Assembly: GCF_918698095.1 (NCBI RefSeq)
Contig: NZ_CAKKLY010000043.1
Location: 1-41,787, forward strand
Direction of reading: 5' to 3'
Length of the DNA stretch: 41,787 bases
DNA from: Arthrobacter sp. Bi83
Lineage (GTDB): Bacteria; Actinomycetota; Actinomycetes; Actinomycetales; Micrococcaceae
Positions within the stretch are counted from its first letter, which is position 1. Each line of letters starts with the position of its first letter. Below the pieces are notes generated by a model. The model worked only from the letters and a program-made list of their open reading frames with translations. It made no database searches and had not been told where the DNA came from. Position numbers and translations under genes: made by a program. Below, in pieces: positions 15,170-24,651 of this stretch.

Positions 15170-16479
15170 GGACGTCCCAGACCTCGGTAGTGCCATCCCG
15201 CAGCTCGCCACTTCGCCGGGTCCAATACATTTCGGCCATCGAGGATTCGAAGCGAGGAGACGCGACTCCCAAGGTCGTATGGGTCAAGGTTTCGATATTC
15301 CGCCCATTCCGTCAGCAAGAGCAGTGCATCAGATGCCTGCACCGCGCTTGCGAAGTCAGGCTCGTATTGAAGTTCCGGGAAACGCCGTGCTGCATTGGAC
15401 AGAGCCTTAGGATCCGTTACCGTTACTACGGCTCCTTGAAGTTGGAGTTGAGCGGCGATGCTAAGTGCCGGCGAGTCGCGCACGTCATCACTTTCGGGTT
15501 TGAATGCGGCACCTAGAACGGTAATTCGTTGCCCAAGGAGGGAACCGCCGCAGATCTCCCGCGTGAGTTCGACCACTCGAGTGCGCCGACGCATATTTAT
15601 CGCGTCAACTTCGCGCAAGAACGTCAGAGCCTGGTCTGCCCCCAGTTCACCTGCACGAGCCATGAACGCTCGGATGTCCTTAGGCAGGCAGCCTCCACCA
15701 AAGCCGATGCCCGCGTTCAGAAACTTGCGACCGATCCTGTCGTCCAGACCTATGGCATCGGCAAGGCGCGAGACGTCTGCTCCCGTCGCTTCGCATACCT
15801 CGGCCATGGCGTTGATGAAGGATATTTTGGTGGCCAAGAACGAGTTGGCCGCAGCCTTAACGAGCTCTGCCGTTGCGTGATCTGTGACTAGGCGCGGGGT
15901 TCCGGCTGTTATCGGAGCCGAGTAAACCTCGTCCAGTCGTCCTACGGCGGGATGATCTTCAGATCCATCCGGTACTCCGTATACAAAACGATCGGGCTGA
16001 AGTGTGTCAGAGACCGCGTGGCCTTCCCGAAGAAATTCCGGGTTCCAGACCAAGTGGGCGCTGGGTTCCTGCTCGGAAACCAATCCAGCGAGGCGTTCGG
16101 CGGTACCGACGGGGACCGTCGACTTTCCGACGACCACATTCCCCTCCTGAAGATACGGAAGGAGCGCGAAAAGCGATGCGTCGACATAGCTCATGTCCGC
16201 GCCGTTTTCGCCCTTTTTTTGCGGCGTACCCACGCAAATGAAATGAACGTCGCTCCCGGCGGCGGCCGCCATGTCCGTTGTAAACGTCAGCCGACTCGAG
16301 TCTTGGACTTCTCGCAGCAGTTCTTCGAGGCCCGGTTCGTAAAACGGGGCCTTCGAGGACGAAAGATCAGCGATTTTTCGTTCGTCGACGTCGATGCCAA
16401 CAACTTCATGACCTAGCTTTGCCATACAGGCAGCATGAACGGCACCTAGATAGCCGCAGCCGATAACTGAAATGCGCAT
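15166..16479 (-). CDS. ugd: UDP-glucose 6-dehydrogenase
   Basis: This 437-residue enzyme oxidises UDP-glucose to UDP-glucuronate in two NAD-dependent steps. The Rossmann motif GCGYLG is at 7-12, the conserved Lys at 208 (ELVKAAANSF), and the catalytic Cys at C264 in GGGCLPKDIRAF. The C-terminal UDP-binding domain carries GAAFKPESDDVRDSPA. ATG 16479 is chosen because AAGGA lies 9 bases upstream and the Rossmann strand starts right after it; the frame opens slightly earlier. The stop overlaps the DUF4012 start, and the gene follows the glycosylphosphotransferase by 19 bp. It supplies glucuronic acid for the polysaccharide. Confidence 0.95.
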   Translation of the reverse strand: MRISVIGCGYLGAVHAACMAKLGHEVVGIDVDERKIADLSSSKAPFYEPGLEELLREVQDSSRLTFTTDMAAAAGSDVHFICVGTPQKKGENGADMSYVDASLFALLPYLQEGNVVVGKSTVPVGTAERLAGLVSEQEPSAHLVWNPEFLREGHAVSDTLQPDRFVYGVPDGSEDHPAVGRLDEVYSAPITAGTPRLVTDHATAELVKAAANSFLATKISFINAMAEVCEATGADVSRLADAIGLDDRIGRKFLNAGIGFGGGCLPKDIRAFMARAGELGADQALTFLREVDAINMRRRTRVVELTREICGGSLLGQRITVLGAAFKPESDDVRDSPALSIAAQLQLQGAVVTVTDPKALSNAARRFPELQYEPDFASAVQASDALLLLTEWAEYRNLDPYDLGSRVSSLRILDGRNVLDPAKWRAAGWHYRGLGRP

Positions 16480-16498
16480 TAATTGAGTTCCTTCGAAT

Positions 16499-17965
16499 CT
16501 AGTAAGCACCCGTGCTGCGGAATACCGCACGTACGGTTCTGAGGACTATTACGAGATCTCCGGCCAAAGACCAGTTCTCAACGTAGTACAGGTCCAGGCG
16601 GACGGAGTCTTGCCACGACAGATTCGAGCGGCCACTCACTTGCCAAAGCCCTGTAAGGCCCGGCTTCACGAGGAGTCGTCGCCGAACGTCATGCTCGTAG
16701 GCCTGCACTTCACGCGGCAGTGGAGGCCTGGGGCCGACTAGACTCATAGAGCCACCGAAAATGTTGAAAAGCTGAGGTAGTTCGTCGAGGCTGAATTTCC
16801 GAAGTACACGACCGACCCTCGTAACCCGCGGATCATTCTTGATCTTGAATAGAACGCCGCTACCTTCGTTCCTATCTTCAAGATCTGCGAGCCGCGCCTC
16901 AGCGTCTACAACCATTGATCGGAATTTCAGCATTCGAAAAAGCTGGCCTTCTATGCCGACCCGCTCTTGCCGAAAAAGGATAGGTCCATGGCTGTCAAGC
17001 TTGATAAGAAGGGCCAGAACCAACATCACTGGTGAGATTCCGAGAATGAGGGCGCCTGAGACCACAACGTCGAACAGTCTCTTAGCCACTCGCTGTCCTC
17101 CCTCGAGTGTCGGCGTCGTGACATGTATTAATGGCAGACCAGCCACCTGCTGAGTGTGGATGCGCGGACCTGCTATGTCAGTAAGTGCGGGCGCCATGAT
17201 GAGGCCAACGTTGCGGGCGGCGAGTTCCCAGCCCAAATGGCGAAGGGTCTGAGGGTGCAATTGAACTCCCGCCGAGACGGCAACTGCGTCGGCCTGGCAC
17301 CTGTCTATGGCGTCCAAGATGGAAACGGTATCGGCTTTGTACCCAAGAACAGGCAGTCCCGATTCAGGTTCGGTTAGCGCCCCGTCTTGAGTACCTGGTG
17401 TATAAGCCGCAATCGGCTGATAACCGGCATGCTTCGCACGTTGGAGCGACGAAGCCAGATGGGCAACAGCGCTGGGGCCACCGAGAATCATGAGGCGCGA
17501 CATGCTGTTGCCTTTCTGCCGGTCTACGCTCAGATGCTGACGCAATAGCCACCGGCCCAGCAGCAAACCAGCGAGACCAACTGGAAGTGCAACGCCCACA
17601 TAGCCACGGGCTGTGTCGACGCGGAAGACGTACGAGAAGATCGCGATGAGCCCAAAGAGCCAGAGGGACGCAGCAGCAACGCGCTTATATTCGTCCGGTC
17701 CCGCACCCAAGATACGGCTCTGCCTGCTATTCCAAGCTCCCAGCATGAACCACCACGTAACAGCCAGCGCTACCGACAGCCATGCATAGAAAAGCTCCTG
17801 ACCAGAACTTACGAGGTTTGATTCAGTGCCAAAGCGGACAACAAACGCTCCGAGAACAGCCCAAGCCACTACAAACGCATCCACGACCCTCAGCAGGCGG
17901 GAAGACTTCGCCCGCCAATCAGTGTCCAGGCCCACTCTTGCATCCCCCTGAAAAATGTTGTGCAT
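16499..17965 (-). CDS. Exopolysaccharide initiating polyprenyl glycosylphosphotransferase (WbaP/CpsE type)
   Basis: This transferase of about 488 residues places the first sugar phosphate on undecaprenyl phosphate, starting each repeat unit. The N-terminal half has four to five membrane helices followed by a CoA-binding-like (flavodoxin-fold) domain. The C-terminal half is the bacterial sugar transferase domain: KRLFDVVVSG, FRQERVGIEGQLFRMLKFRS, DELPQLFN, SLVGPRPPLP and KPGLTGLWQVSGRS. ATG 17965 has a poor ribosome site. GTG 17935, with AGGGGG eight bases upstream, is a good alternative and would shorten the protein by ten residues. It follows fcl closely on the same strand. Confidence 0.92.
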   Translation of the reverse strand: MHNIFQGDARVGLDTDWRAKSSRLLRVVDAFVVAWAVLGAFVVRFGTESNLVSSGQELFYAWLSVALAVTWWFMLGAWNSRQSRILGAGPDEYKRVAAASLWLFGLIAIFSYVFRVDTARGYVGVALPVGLAGLLLGRWLLRQHLSVDRQKGNSMSRLMILGGPSAVAHLASSLQRAKHAGYQPIAAYTPGTQDGALTEPESGLPVLGYKADTVSILDAIDRCQADAVAVSAGVQLHPQTLRHLGWELAARNVGLIMAPALTDIAGPRIHTQQVAGLPLIHVTTPTLEGGQRVAKRLFDVVVSGALILGISPVMLVLALLIKLDSHGPILFRQERVGIEGQLFRMLKFRSMVVDAEARLADLEDRNEGSGVLFKIKNDPRVTRVGRVLRKFSLDELPQLFNIFGGSMSLVGPRPPLPREVQAYEHDVRRRLLVKPGLTGLWQVSGRSNLSWQDSVRLDLYYVENWSLAGDLVIVLRTVRAVFRSTGAY

Positions 17966-17991
17966 CGTGATCCACGACAATGACAGTTTGC

Positions 17992-18966
17992 CTAGCTTCG
18001 TAGGGAGGAATAGTTGTCCCTGTACCACTGAACCGTTGTGCGGATTCCCTCATCCAGCCCAATTGACGACGTCCACCCCGAGTCCGCCAGTCGTGAGACA
18101 TCAAGCAGCTTACGGGGTGTTCCGTCGGGTTTGCCCGTGTCCCAGCGAATTTCCCCCGTGTATCCGACGGCTTCAGCCACAATCGTTGCGAGTTCTTTGA
18201 TCGTGACGTCTTTGCCGGTGCCCACGTTAACCTGCGTGGGACCGTCGTAATTCTCCAACATGTGCAAGCAAGCCGCGGCCATGTCGTCAACGTGGAGAAA
18301 TTCCCGTCGCGGCGACCCTGATCCCCAGTTGGTCACACTGTCGGCTCTAGATTTGGCAGCTTCGTCGTACCGACGAATCAAGGCCGGGAGAACATGCGAG
18401 CCTTCAGGCGAGAAGTTGTCTCCTGGGCCATACAGGTTTGTTGGCATGGCCGAAATCCATGGCAGGCCGTACTGACGGCGCGTTGCTTGGATTTGCGTAA
18501 TTCCAGCAATTTTGGCTATGGCATACGCATCGTTGGTTGGCTCCAAATGGCCGGTGAGCAGCGATTCTTCTCGTATCGGCTGATCCGCAAACTTGGGGTA
18601 AATGCAGGAGGATCCCAGGAACAAGAGCCGCTCGACGCCGTGCTCCCGTGCCGCATCAAGCACGTTGACCTGGATACGTAGGTTGTCGCTAAGGAAGTCC
18701 ACCGGGTACGTATTATTCGCCAGAATGCCCCCCACCTTAGCTGCTGCGAGAACGACATACCGAGGCTTGGTTTGCGCGAAGAACGAGAAGACAGCATCCC
18801 GGTCCTTTAGATCGAGCTCTGAGGACGTTCTGCCTTGAAGCGCTGTGAAACCTTCTGCCACCAGTTTGCGCCAGATGGCAGACCCTACGAGCCCGCGGTG
18901 CCCGGCAACGTAGAACGTCGACGAGCGATCCAATTTTCCTGGAAGGAATCCGACAGAGTCCTCCAC
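17992..18966 (-). CDS. fcl: GDP-L-fucose synthase
   Basis: This short-chain dehydrogenase-type epimerase/reductase converts GDP-4-keto-6-deoxymannose, the product of Gmd, to GDP-L-fucose with NADPH. It has the GHRGLVGSA nucleotide motif near the N terminus, GSSCIYP with the active-site Ser, and YAIAKIAG (YxxxK). The fold continues through NLYGPGDNF and REFLHVDDMA. GTG 18966 is preferred because GGAAG lies five bases upstream and it shares one base with the gmd stop; an in-frame TTG at 18978 is the alternative. The protein has about 324 residues, normal for the family. Confidence 0.94.
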   Translation of the reverse strand: MEDSVGFLPGKLDRSSTFYVAGHRGLVGSAIWRKLVAEGFTALQGRTSSELDLKDRDAVFSFFAQTKPRYVVLAAAKVGGILANNTYPVDFLSDNLRIQVNVLDAAREHGVERLLFLGSSCIYPKFADQPIREESLLTGHLEPTNDAYAIAKIAGITQIQATRRQYGLPWISAMPTNLYGPGDNFSPEGSHVLPALIRRYDEAAKSRADSVTNWGSGSPRREFLHVDDMAAACLHMLENYDGPTQVNVGTGKDVTIKELATIVAEAVGYTGEIRWDTGKPDGTPRKLLDVSRLADSGWTSSIGLDEGIRTTVQWYRDNYSSLRS

Positions 18967-19994
18967 TACTTCTTCCAACTCTCAAGCGTGACTGTATCAA
19001 TCCAGTGATTGCCGGCGTGCTTTAGCGCCTCGATATCCGCGTCAACCATGATGCGGGCGAGTTCCGGTGTGTGAACAGATGCCTTCCATCCGAGCTTTTC
19101 CTGCGCCTTGGAAGCGTCTCCGACTAGGGCATCGACCTCGGTGGGGCGGAGATAACGCTCGTCGAAACGTACGTGGTCTTCCCAGTTCAGTCCTGCGTGA
19201 TCGAAAGCAATATGCAGGAAGTCGCGAACCGTGTAATTCCCGCCGGTAGCAAGAACGAAATCGTCGGGCTCATCGGCTTGCAGCATTCGCCACATACCTT
19301 CGACGTACTCCGCTGCGTAGCCCCAGTCGCGCACCGCGTCCAGATTGCCCATGTAGAGAAGGTCCTGTTTTCCCGCCTTAATGGCAGCCACAGCGCGGGT
19401 TATTTTCCGAGTCACGAAGGTTTCACCGCGTCTGGGCGACTCGTGGTTGAAGAGGATCCCGTTCACAGCGAACATGCCATAGGCCTCGCGGTAGTTCTTG
19501 GTAATCCAATAGCTGTAGACCTTGGCGGCGCCGTAAGGGGAGCGGGGATAAAAGGGTGTCTCTTCGTTCTGCGGCGGAGGTGTGGCGCCAAACATCTCTG
19601 AAGACGAGGCCTGATAGAACTTCGTTTCGATTCCCGACATGCGTACGGCTTCCAAGAGCCGGATGGTCCCAACGCCGGTGGTGTCAGCTGTGTGTTCGGG
19701 CTCATCGAAGGAGACGCGCACATGGGATTGGGCGGCGAGGTTGTAAACCTCGTCAGGCCTGATATCGGCCAGCAAGGTGACGAGACGGGCACCGTCGCTC
19801 AAATCCCCATAGTGAAGAAAAAGCCTTGCCTTCGGGTCGTGTGGATCGACGTACAGGTGGTCGACCCTCGCCGTGTTGAAAGTTGAAGCCCTACGGATCA
19901 GACCGTGTACTTCGTAGCCCTTGCTCAGCAGTAGCTCAGCAAGATATGAACCGTCCTGGCCCGTGATGCCAGTAATAAGTGCACGCTTAGTCAT
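18966..19994 (-). CDS. gmd: GDP-mannose 4,6-dehydratase
   Basis: This 342-residue extended short-chain dehydrogenase converts GDP-D-mannose to GDP-4-keto-6-deoxy-D-mannose, the first step to GDP-L-fucose. The N-terminal GITGQDGSYLAE binds NADP, the SSSEMFG motif carries the active-site residues, and YPRSPYGAAKVYSYW has the YxxxK pair. The ATG at 19994 has GGGGG about five bases upstream and is preferred over the ATG at 20006. It is coupled to fcl by a one-base overlap. The genes making GDP-mannose (manA, manB, manC) are not in the window, so the precursor comes from elsewhere. Confidence 0.96.
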   Translation of the reverse strand: MTKRALITGITGQDGSYLAELLLSKGYEVHGLIRRASTFNTARVDHLYVDPHDPKARLFLHYGDLSDGARLVTLLADIRPDEVYNLAAQSHVRVSFDEPEHTADTTGVGTIRLLEAVRMSGIETKFYQASSSEMFGATPPPQNEETPFYPRSPYGAAKVYSYWITKNYREAYGMFAVNGILFNHESPRRGETFVTRKITRAVAAIKAGKQDLLYMGNLDAVRDWGYAAEYVEGMWRMLQADEPDDFVLATGGNYTVRDFLHIAFDHAGLNWEDHVRFDERYLRPTEVDALVGDASKAQEKLGWKASVHTPELARIMVDADIEALKHAGNHWIDTVTLESWKK

Positions 19995-20033
19995 AGATTC
20001 CCCCATAGTGCGAAGATAAAAGAAGCGCGCAGC

Positions 20034-21275
20034 CTAGCGGCCGCGCGACGATGCCAGGCTTGATACGAAATCATCATAGTGTGCGACAGCCGCACTCTCG
20101 GACAATGTTTCATGCCTGAATTGGAGCCCCTTGGCTCCCAGCTCCGCGGACTTGGCACTGTCCTGCCCGAGTGCTTCGGCAGCTTCCACCAACGACGCTG
20201 GGTCGGCTGCATCCACGCGAATACCGCCCCCCGACGCCATTATTTCTGATGCTGTGACGCTTCCGTCATCGGTGGCTGCAATGATAGGCACGCCGGCGTT
20301 GAAGTAGGATGTGAGCTTGCTTGGCACGGCCATGTCCTTTATGCCAGGAAGTTCGTTGACCAACAATATGTCGGCCGCGGCTAGTGCTGCTTGAAATTCG
20401 CTGTCTGGCAGCGGAGGCACGAAATCGATTTTAGTAATGCCGGCGGCCAGCGATTCCAGTTGCTTACGCTGGTTGCCGTCACCCATTAGAACAAATCGAA
20501 CGCAGCTCCCTCGATCTTGGGATACTTTCGCCGCCTTTATTACATTTTCCAGGCCCTGCTTCATCCCCATGTTGCCGGCGTGGAGGACCACAACGTCTTG
20601 TTCGCCCCAACCCATGCTGGACCGAAATGCTGAGCGATTCTCTGATGTTGAGGCCGGCAAGTGGGTCCAGTTGCGAATGACGCGAACTCTGGTCGCGCTA
20701 ACTCCCAGTTCCTCAATGAGGTATTTGCGGAATCGATCATGAATAGCAACGACGCCATCTGTGGACCGCAATATTAGCGACTCGACAGTTCGGACTGCAG
20801 CCGACGTTGTGTTTCCCCCTGTTCCTGTTTCCGTAATCCCACGGCTGTAAATATCCTGAATCCACATCCCGACGGCTGGCCTCCTCAGGCAGAAACGAGC
20901 ACGGAGGACGGCCAGGCCCGAGGCGAAGAGGGCAGGGCTCACGACCAGAACAACATCCGGACGATGCCAGTTCGCAAAAAGAAGGCGTATCCCGAAACTC
21001 AATTCCATGTGCATGCGGTGTGCCGAAGTCGGAGACCTAGGGATGAAATGCCGAAGACGCCGAACGCGTACATCCTTTATGACTTCGTTGCGGCTCCATC
21101 CCGAATATCCGGCTTTGAGTTGCCATTCGGGGTAATGCGGATATCCAGTCAACACATTCACTTGGTGGCCAGCAGCGGCGAGGCCTTCGGCAAGGCCCGA
21201 TGTATAGGGCGCATTTCCTGTTGGCTCGGGGGCATAATTGAGACCAAGAATGAGAATCTTCCGTGACTTATTCAT
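20034..21275 (-). CDS. WcaI-like GT4 glycosyltransferase
   Basis: This 413-residue glycosyltransferase of GT-B fold has the WcaI-type N terminus LGLNYAPEPTGNAPYTSGLA and the typical TGYPHYPEW segment. The C-terminal donor domain has HAGNMGMKQGLENVI and the late motif AVPSKLTSYFNAGVPIIA. Colanic-acid WcaI homologues add a fucose to the lipid-linked unit, so a fucosyltransferase role next to gmd/fcl is plausible but inferred. The enzyme acts at the cytoplasmic face of the membrane. The ATG has AGGAA just upstream. It lies 39 bp before gmd on the same strand. Confidence 0.85.
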   Translation of the reverse strand: MNKSRKILILGLNYAPEPTGNAPYTSGLAEGLAAAGHQVNVLTGYPHYPEWQLKAGYSGWSRNEVIKDVRVRRLRHFIPRSPTSAHRMHMELSFGIRLLFANWHRPDVVLVVSPALFASGLAVLRARFCLRRPAVGMWIQDIYSRGITETGTGGNTTSAAVRTVESLILRSTDGVVAIHDRFRKYLIEELGVSATRVRVIRNWTHLPASTSENRSAFRSSMGWGEQDVVVLHAGNMGMKQGLENVIKAAKVSQDRGSCVRFVLMGDGNQRKQLESLAAGITKIDFVPPLPDSEFQAALAAADILLVNELPGIKDMAVPSKLTSYFNAGVPIIAATDDGSVTASEIMASGGGIRVDAADPASLVEAAEALGQDSAKSAELGAKGLQFRHETLSESAAVAHYDDFVSSLASSRGR

Positions 21276-21302
21276 TATTTCCTAAAACCGGTAATCTGTA
21301 AA

Positions 21303-22214
21303 CTATTTAGCGAACTCAGATGCATATTCCTGAAGTCTTACAATCTGAAGCTCAGTCGACGGCATTGAGCGTAAAACCGACTCAATCTCATAGACCTTAG
21401 CGCCCACGAGGAATCTATACCAAAAACCCTGCAGAAAGTGATAGATAAGGCCTCGCGAGCCATCAAGAAATCCAAATTGAAGGACAATTCTGAAAACAAA
21501 ATATGCTGTTGAAGTGAGAGGATAAGGAAGGCGGTTATAGAAACGTTCCTTGATGAACCGCTTCACTCGAGCCTGGTTGGACATTTGAGTATGCTGCTCA
21601 GACGCGTCCCTCAGCCCGTACTTGGTTGCGAGTTGTTCCAGGGCCTCCCTTGAGGCATACGCGTTGTGCTTTCCGATGAAATAACTCAAATCATTGAGGT
21701 TACGGTCCTCGAACCGCCCGCTAAGGTCCTCGACAGAGCCGTGAGTCAGGACTACGTGCTCATCCATCCACCGGTCTTCCACTCGGCCATGACCAGTCCG
21801 CCAGAGTCTCAGGAGTCGAAGCGGATATCGGCCTCCGTGGCGAATCCACTTATCAAAGAAAATGTGTCGTCGATTTAGAGTGAAGCCGCCGACCGACGGC
21901 GAGGTGTGTTGCGTCTTCTGCAAAATTTCCAACGCAAGGTCCTCGTAGATGATCTCATCAGCATCCAGGCGCAGAATCCACTCCGTTTCGATGGGAAGTG
22001 TGTCCAGAGCCCATTGAAATTGCTGAGACTGTGTCGTGAATGCGTGTTCTACGACCTCTGCTCCCAAGCTTCGGGCTAATTCTTGGGTGCCATCCCTTGA
22101 AAATGAATCCACAACATATATTTTTGTGGCCAACGCGGGAAACTGAACACTTCGAATTGCTCTCTCAATATGAAGTGCCTCGTTATACGTCAAAATTACG
22201 ACGGTAATGCTCAT
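21303..22214 (-). CDS. GT2 family glycosyltransferase (WaaE/KdtX-like)
   Basis: The frame opens at 22433, but only from ATG 22214 does it match a protein: MSITVVILTYNEALHIERAI, the standard start of a GT-A/GT2 domain. AAGGA lies 10 bases before that ATG. The protein has about 303 residues, with RLDADE near residue 85 as the metal/nucleotide DxD motif and a C-terminal membrane-associated region (TAYFVFRIVLQFGFLDG) typical of the WaaE/KdtX group of beta-1,4-glucosyltransferases. It likely adds a hexose or hexuronic acid to the repeat unit; donor and acceptor cannot be read from sequence. Base composition here is clearly poorer in G+C than at the cluster ends. Confidence 0.85.
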   Translation of the reverse strand: MSITVVILTYNEALHIERAIRSVQFPALATKIYVVDSFSRDGTQELARSLGAEVVEHAFTTQSQQFQWALDTLPIETEWILRLDADEIIYEDLALEILQKTQHTSPSVGGFTLNRRHIFFDKWIRHGGRYPLRLLRLWRTGHGRVEDRWMDEHVVLTHGSVEDLSGRFEDRNLNDLSYFIGKHNAYASREALEQLATKYGLRDASEQHTQMSNQARVKRFIKERFYNRLPYPLTSTAYFVFRIVLQFGFLDGSRGLIYHFLQGFWYRFLVGAKVYEIESVLRSMPSTELQIVRLQEYASEFAK

Positions 22215-22242
22215 TACAATCAATCCTTCAGTAGCAAACAAA

Positions 22243-23346
22243 TCATTCGGCGAAGCATTCCACGAGCTGCGCCGCAGATCGTTTCCACGAATAGTTTTCC
22301 TGCACCAGACGTTCCGCGCCGTGAGACATGGACGAGTATGCATCCTGATCAAGGCCGATAATTCGGCTGACGTCGGTAGCAAAAACTTCAGGATTGCGGC
22401 TGGATACAATGCCTGCCCCGTACTGGGGTACATATGCGGCGTGGCTTACACCGGGTGTAATCGCCACCGGAACCCCGGCGGCCATCGCTTCGGCAACGCC
22501 AATGCCAAAATTCTCGTCCAGACTCGGAAGGATGAAGACGCCGGCCTTGGCCAGCAGCTCGTTCCTCGCTGTCTCACCATAGTGTCCAGGAAAACTGATG
22601 GAGTCGATGACCCCGAGACTGGAAGCTAGCTGGCGAAAGCCATCCAAGAGACCTTCATCATCGGGCCCGGCGACGATGATCTTGGCGTTGGGGTGCACCT
22701 TCAGGATGTCGGGGAGGCTTCTCACAACAATATCGACCCCTTTCTTTCGCGTCAGGCGGCCGATGAACGCGATGAGGTTTCGGTCTACGAGAGCAAGGTC
22801 CCGTCCGCTCCTAATGGAATCGTCGACTCCCAATGGGATGACTTCCGTTCGAAAGTCTCCAAAGCGCACTGCCTCGTCGGCCTCGCGCTGACTCGTGCAG
22901 AAAACAAACCTTGCTGATCGTAAGTTTCTCTGCTCGATTGCCCTCAGGTAGACCTTCTTAAGCGGCAAGTTATTTGCCATGTCCGCGATGTTCAAGCTGC
23001 CATGTGGGCGGATCGCGTAGGGGACTTTGGTTTTTCGAGCCAGTAGTGGCACAAAGAAGGAATGCGATAGAAAGAGTGAATGGACCAAAACGGCATCGTA
23101 ACGGGAAATGTTCTTGCGAACCCAGGACAAATAGGCTGCTGAGAACTGCCACACCCGCATTGTAAGAGGGAACCGAAGTATCTCGTACGGGAGAGTGTCA
23201 TCCTGCACTGCATGTGACTTATCGTCGTGCGCGACGATCGTCACAGCGTGTCCCTGGTCGGTCAGTGCGCTGGCCAAAGCGCGGACAGCCGTAGAAGGAC
23301 CTCCCATTCTCGGGTCGACACTTGCCATGCATATCAGGATATTCAT
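22243..23346 (-). CDS. GT4 family glycosyltransferase
   Basis: This 367-residue GT-B enzyme has the N-terminal acceptor domain start MNILICMASVDPRMGGPSTA, a linker with RPHGSLNIADMA, and a C-terminal donor domain. The donor domain carries FIGRLTRKKGVDIVV and the EX7E motif ENFGIGVAEAMAAGVPVA. GGAG precedes the ATG by eight bases. It ends 28 bp before the GT2 gene and is part of the minus-strand polysaccharide operon. Members transfer Glc, Man, Gal or similar sugars with retention; the exact sugar is unknown. Confidence 0.87.
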   Translation of the reverse strand: MNILICMASVDPRMGGPSTAVRALASALTDQGHAVTIVAHDDKSHAVQDDTLPYEILRFPLTMRVWQFSAAYLSWVRKNISRYDAVLVHSLFLSHSFFVPLLARKTKVPYAIRPHGSLNIADMANNLPLKKVYLRAIEQRNLRSARFVFCTSQREADEAVRFGDFRTEVIPLGVDDSIRSGRDLALVDRNLIAFIGRLTRKKGVDIVVRSLPDILKVHPNAKIIVAGPDDEGLLDGFRQLASSLGVIDSISFPGHYGETARNELLAKAGVFILPSLDENFGIGVAEAMAAGVPVAITPGVSHAAYVPQYGAGIVSSRNPEVFATDVSRIIGLDQDAYSSMSHGAERLVQENYSWKRSAAQLVECFAE

Positions 23347-23445
23347 TTCGCAAACTCCAAATAAAAGTTGTATTGGCCAAGCACTGGCACTGTGCGCGTA
23401 TCAATCAGGTGTCCCGGCGGTGATAGACGCGCCGAGCCAGAGGCG

Positions 23446-24651
23446 CTAGATTTTTGTGATCAGACTAGAAAGCTTTTGTGCCTCACGAACCTGATTGAAC
23501 TCAAGATCAACGAATAGCTTGGCGTGGTGACTCATAATCGACCGAAATGCATCATCTTTCATCCTCGCAATGGCTGAGCACAGCTCCTCGACGTTTCCAG
23601 GGTCAATCAAGAGGCCCGTCTTTTCGTGTGAAACAAGTTCAGGAATCCCGGACAGGTTCGAACTGATGACTGCCACGCCATGCGTCATCGCCTCCATCAG
23701 AGCCACGGGGATGCCGTCCACGTCTCCGTTTGATGAAACCTTTGATGGGAGCACGAATACATCGGCCCATTTGTTCAGGTTTTGATGAACTGTCGACGAT
23801 GGTTGCGCACCTAGCCACTCGATAGCGCCGGTGCTCACGAGTGGCCGCGAATCGAGCTCCAGCGCCGAGCGCAACGGTCCGTCGCCTATAATGCGCCAGA
23901 TGAAGTCGACGCCGTTTTCTTCAAGGATCCGAGCTGCAGAAACACAGTCAAATAGGCCCTTCTTTTCTACCAAGCGCGCCACGGTCAACAGGTGTAGTTT
24001 GCTATCGGAGCCACGACTTCCTTCGCCCCTGGCTGGGCGTATGCCGCAGTGAACGACTGCCGAGGCTGGGCGTTGGGTTGATTCTTCAAGGAGTCTGGCA
24101 ACGCTCTTACTAGCACAGACAACTTCATGGAGGGCCTGTACTTGCATCTGAAAGCGTCTGGGTGCAACAAGGTTCCGTGCGTCCGCCGCATGACCGGTGG
24201 CACTGGTGCTGACTCGGCTTCCAAGAAGTATTCGAGCATAGGTCAGAACGTCCAGTGGCCGACCGAGGAAGTGCGCATGGAGATGAATATCGCCTTCCTT
24301 TCGAGCCCTCAGCTGTGAACTAAGACTGATGGCGTGTGCGAGGGCGTACATCTGTCGACTTATGTCGGTAGCGTTGCGGGCGCCAGCGAATAGAACTACC
24401 GCGATGCTTCTTAACTTCAACAGCACTGTGCCCAAGGTTCCCAACAGGGAAAGAATTCCGCGAAAATCTTTCACAGCCGACTTTGCAGACAGGGCGGACG
24501 GCCAGGAAGCTGAAAAGCCAGTACCTGGATGTAGGGCATATCGGGTTACACGATGCCCAATGCTTTCCATGGCTTCTGCTTCATTTTCCACGAACGTCTG
24601 GGTAACTACCGGATATTCGTGAATGATGTACACGATACTTTTGAGTTTCAA
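23446..24651 (-). CDS. GT4 family glycosyltransferase (colanic-acid WcaL/AmsK-like)
   Basis: This GT-B enzyme of about 401 residues begins near KLKSIVYIIHEYPVVTQTF and has a central HLHAHFLGRP segment. The donor half has TVARLVEKKGLFDCV, and EAMTHGVAVISSNLSGIPELV supplies the last nucleotide-sugar motif. The HEYP / VTQTF opening and HAHF motif recall the WcaL/AmsK group. The start is uncertain: TTG 24651 (used here) and TTG 24687 both fit, and either overlaps the end of the upstream polymerase gene by about 70-107 bases. The 99-bp gap downstream holds no gene. Confidence 0.83.
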   Translation of the reverse strand: MKLKSIVYIIHEYPVVTQTFVENEAEAMESIGHRVTRYALHPGTGFSASWPSALSAKSAVKDFRGILSLLGTLGTVLLKLRSIAVVLFAGARNATDISRQMYALAHAISLSSQLRARKEGDIHLHAHFLGRPLDVLTYARILLGSRVSTSATGHAADARNLVAPRRFQMQVQALHEVVCASKSVARLLEESTQRPASAVVHCGIRPARGEGSRGSDSKLHLLTVARLVEKKGLFDCVSAARILEENGVDFIWRIIGDGPLRSALELDSRPLVSTGAIEWLGAQPSSTVHQNLNKWADVFVLPSKVSSNGDVDGIPVALMEAMTHGVAVISSNLSGIPELVSHEKTGLLIDPGNVEELCSAIARMKDDAFRSIMSHHAKLFVDLEFNQVREAQKLSSLITKI